DNA of 64,000 nucleotides from Ursus arctos (taxonomy: Eukaryota > Chordata > Mammalia > Carnivora > Ursidae). Below, piece by piece: positions 1 through 64,000 of this stretch (the first letter of the stretch is position 1; each line of letters starts with the position of its first letter). The notes beneath the pieces are model-generated. The model did not search any database and was not told where the DNA came from. It saw only the letters and a list, made by a program, of their open reading frames with translations. The DNA is taken from positions 13,121,001 through 13,185,000 of the forward strand of contig NW_026623100.1 of assembly GCF_023065955.2 (NCBI RefSeq). The letters are read 5' to 3'. Both the position numbers and the translations under genes were made by a program.

Positions 1-1482
1 TATTGAGTTAACTGGTGTTTTTACTTAAAACAACAATTTTTAAAAAGGTGACATATGAAGGAGTTCTAGAGTCTTCAAACAGTTAACATACACTAATTTT
101 ATACTCACTTCGGTCTAATCAAAATTCCACTACTGAAATAGTACTGATGGTCATAATTCATTTTATACTTAGGTTTAACACGTACATGGTGAAAGACTCA
201 AGGATGTACACACTGAATATGCCACAAAGGAAAACGACCCAAAGGGCAAAGTTACTATTCACAACTGAGAAAGAGTAAGAGCTTAGCTTATTCTTTCCTC
301 GTACACTTTATTAGTGTCATAAAATTTTAACAAAGAAATTAAGAGGTTCTGTAAATTTCTAAACTGATTCTTTCCTACTGAACAGAGAGCTCAAAACTGG
401 CAATACTAAAATGAAAAAAAAGTCTGCTGCACAATGGTTAAGGCATCATAAAGCCTACCTGAAAACCCATGCAAAATTGAAGAAGTTAAAGATAATGCTA
501 GCTATGGAGAAAAATTAACAAAAGTAAAGGATACAAAAGTAATATACGATTTTGAATGAAGTACAATGAAGTCTAAATGGAAATGTCTATAATGTAATAG
601 GCAAGCTGATACCAGAGGGTTCAAGATGGTCATAAAAATTTTAAAGCAGTCATAACAGTGGTAGGCATGCCACTTAGGAAAGTTTACCGTGAGAGAAAAG
701 GAAGAATAAGACATAGACCTCATGTCCTGTCAACAACCTTGAAACAGTGCTTGATCACTTCAACATACATGCTTAATGCCCTAATCATTTTCTGTTTTCA
801 AATAAAAACGAAATATATAATAAATGTATTTGCCAAAAAACATTCATGATCATGCTATTTTCAAAGCATAATTTTTGATAAAATGTATGCCTATTTTAGT
901 TTTTTTTTTTTTATAAAAGATTTCAAACGTACAGAAAAATATGAAGAATAGTATAATGGACCCTTCCATATGCCCATCACCTATATCTAACAATTACTAC
1001 CATTTTGTCAGATTTGCTTTATCTTTGTTCCTTTTGACTTAGGTATTTTAAAATATATTAAAGATACCCTGATTTTTTTTCGTCTCTCAGTACTTCATTA
1101 AGATCTCAAAACTTAGGACACTGTCCTATAAATCTTAACACCACTATCGTATCTAATAAAAATGAGAGAGGGGCACCTGGCTGGCTGAGTCAGAAGAGCA
1201 TGAGACTCCTGGTCTCGGGGTCCTAAGTTCAAGCCCCATGTTGACTGCAAAGATTACTAAAAAAAATAGACAAACTTTAAAAAATAATGAGATAATTCCT
1301 TAACATTATCGACTACTCAGTTGATTTTTAAGTTTTCCCAACTACCCCAAAATGCCTTTGTTAAAGAACAAAAGAAAATCACTAATACACGTAAGTTCCG
1401 TCTCTGTCCTAGAGCACTACTAATTTGTTGGAAGGGCTTAGATCCCATGTTGCTATTAGAAGAGCCCAGCATATAGATTTAC
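1..1482 (-). other. Start of LRPPRC intron 29
   Basis: No exon is visible here. At 900-1370 there is an old repeat whose wording ('gaccctt..tgcccatcac') resembles antisense ancient L1 3' UTR, with a short Can-SINE inside at 1170-1290. The remainder is AT-rich and featureless. Confidence 0.7.
1170..1290 (+). repeat. Short old Can-SINE
   Basis: tRNA-like head 'ggggcacctggctggctgag', a 'ttcaagccccatgttg' B-box region and an A-rich end. It has no polypyrimidine body, the form of the older, shorter carnivore SINEs. Degraded. Confidence 0.8.
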
Positions 1483-62477
<60,995 letters not shown>

Positions 62478-63126
62478 TTAAATCAGATTTTTCGAAAAGC
62501 ACCTCAAATCATACCCTTTATCACAATTAAAATATGCGTACTTAAATTTAACAAAAAAGATAAAATGATCACTTCAGCATTTCACCCCATACTTAGACCC
62601 ATCGATATAGAAATCCTGTCAGAACAGAGCAAGCTAAGCATTTAAGACAGTAATTAACTGAATTACTGTACAGTTACAGTCACTGCTTATTCAGATGTTA
62701 GGAGGTCTCTTACTTATGAAGCACAGTATTCCCTTCCTGTCGGAAAATGTTGACAACACCTCTGTATTTAAAGTGACGGAAAGATTTTTTGACAGAAAGC
62801 AGTTCTTGCCACAGTACAGACACACGAAGATGGACGGTGACTGTGGTTGTTTTATACAGGTAAGGCGGTACTAGCAACTTTGCTTATTTATGCAGTGTTT
62901 CTTTGAAGGCTCCATTTCCAGCTGCTGAACACCATTACTAGTCTGCTATTGTTAATTCACCCCCATTCCAAAGCCCTTCGTTTTCTTACTGGGTCCATCT
63001 TGCCTAAGGCCACATCAATCAAGGTTACCATTCAGCCTTTCTCTACCCACTGATGACCTCATGGTCACATACCAATCTAGTGCTAATACGTTTTACTAAA
63101 TTTGCATGAATTAAATTTCGTGTCTT

Positions 63127-63333
63127 GGGGTGCCTGGGTGGCACAGCGGTTAAGCGTCTGCCTTCGGCTCAGGGCGTGATCCCGGCGTTCCGGGATCGAG
63201 TCCCACATCGGGCTCCTCCGCTGGGAGCCTGCTTCTTCCTCTCCCACTCCCCCCTGCTGTGTTCCCTCTCTCACTGGCTGTCTCTCTGTCAAATAAATAA
63301 ATAAAATCTTTAAAAATAAATAAATAAATAAAT
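63127..63333 (+). repeat. Can-SINE, young ursid-like
   Basis: 'ggggtgcctgggtggcacag', 'cttcggctcagggcgtgatc', (aaat)n tail. TSD 'aaatttcgtgtctt' exact at 63113-63126 and 63334-63347. Confidence 0.95.
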
Positions 63334-63429
63334 AAATTTCGTGTCTTTACTTAACAGGCCTGTGGTCAGTACCTGGTGTCAGTTTGAGATTCTAAACAGC
63401 AGAGACCTATTCTATTAAATTAATATTTA

Positions 63430-63665
63430 TCTTCCTAGACACGTAGAGTGCTTACTATGTTCCGGGAACTGTGCTAAGTGCTCTGCATCTAGAGTCCCAG
63501 TTCTCCTCACAACAGCTTTGAGACGGTTCCTCTTAGCCCCATCTTATAGATGAGGAAAACAGACTCTCACCTGTCCAAGGCAACATGGCTTTGTCAGTGA
63601 CCACAGATTTGAATGCAGGTGGTCTGCCCTGAGTGCCCCATCTGTTAACCACTGTAATAGGTTAC
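63430..63665 (+). repeat. MIR ancient SINE
   Basis: 'gtgcttactatgttccggga', 'actgtgctaagtgctctgca', 'cccatcttatagatgaggaa' and 'cctgtccaaggcaacatgg' give the MIR core and 3' region in order. Confidence 0.75.
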
Positions 63666-64000
63666 GCAGGGCTTTGGGGGGAACCATGCACAACTCAACA
63701 TCTGCAATGCGAGTACACAACATGGTTACCACACAGTGTCTGAAAACTTCTGAAAAATCAATTCAAGGTGAACTGTAGTATCGGTTGGCTACAGCTCTAA
63801 AGCTGAAGGAAAGTACATATATTTCGCAAATATTTCTCCCAGTTCAACATTTTTAAATTACATGACTTACTGACATATGGAAATGTCTCTTTATGAATTC
63901 TTTACCTTCAACTTTTCTGCTGCTCTTTTACTGAGAAAACTCTTTTCCATTCAATATTCATCTAGTGTTTTAAAAACTTTTAAAAAACAAACGTCATCAA

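Noticed and set aside
1..1482. LRPPRC exon 30 at the left end
   Set aside because: No minus-strand segment reading like human AYDIFLNAKEQN was visible.

Overview
The window is a piece of a mammalian nuclear genome from a carnivore of the bear-like (caniform) branch. About three dozen carnivore-specific tRNA-derived SINEs (Can-SINEs) are spread across it. The youngest have the body form I associate with bears and giant panda ('cttcggctcagggcgtgatc' ... 'ggagcctgcttcttcctc' ... 'gctggctgtctc'), so an ursid is my best guess. That is an inference from repeat type, not a species identification.

There is one protein-coding gene, on the minus strand across the whole window: LRPPRC, the mitochondrial leucine-rich PPR-motif protein (mutated in French-Canadian Leigh syndrome in people). 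I located 26 consecutive coding exons from 62464 down to 1483. Each has AG/GT splice borders and a consistent phase. Together they give 2,679 nt of uninterrupted reading frame, matching human residues about 157 to 1050 of 1,394. If the human 38-exon structure holds, these are exons 4 to 29. Exons 1-3 lie beyond the right end and exons 30-38 beyond the left end. No other host gene is convincing on either strand.

Layout from the right (gene 5' side): exons 4-11 are packed into 59140-62464 with short introns. Intron 11 (7.1 kb) holds a young 5'-truncated LINE-1 with a 379-codon ORF2 remnant and a Tigger-type DNA transposon fossil. Exons 12-14 lie at 47.4-52.0 kb. Intron 14 (11.5 kb) is a SINE and L1 junkyard. 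Exons 15-23 lie at 28.1-35.9 kb inside a 13.4-kb stretch without any SINE, which also holds two blocks that look like conserved non-coding sequence. Exons 24-25 lie at 18.5-19.2 kb. Intron 25 (10.1 kb) is again repeat-dense, and exons 26-29 lie at 1.5-8.4 kb.

The gene product binds mitochondrial mRNAs with SLIRP and supports their stability, polyadenylation and translation. The window covers most of its PPR helical-repeat array, including the residue equivalent to human Ala354. I found no new biological system. The most curious non-coding structure is an inverted pair in intron 27: 62 bp of unique sequence plus a SINE head occur twice, in opposite orientation, 4.3 kb apart, while the SINE bodies attached to them are clearly different.
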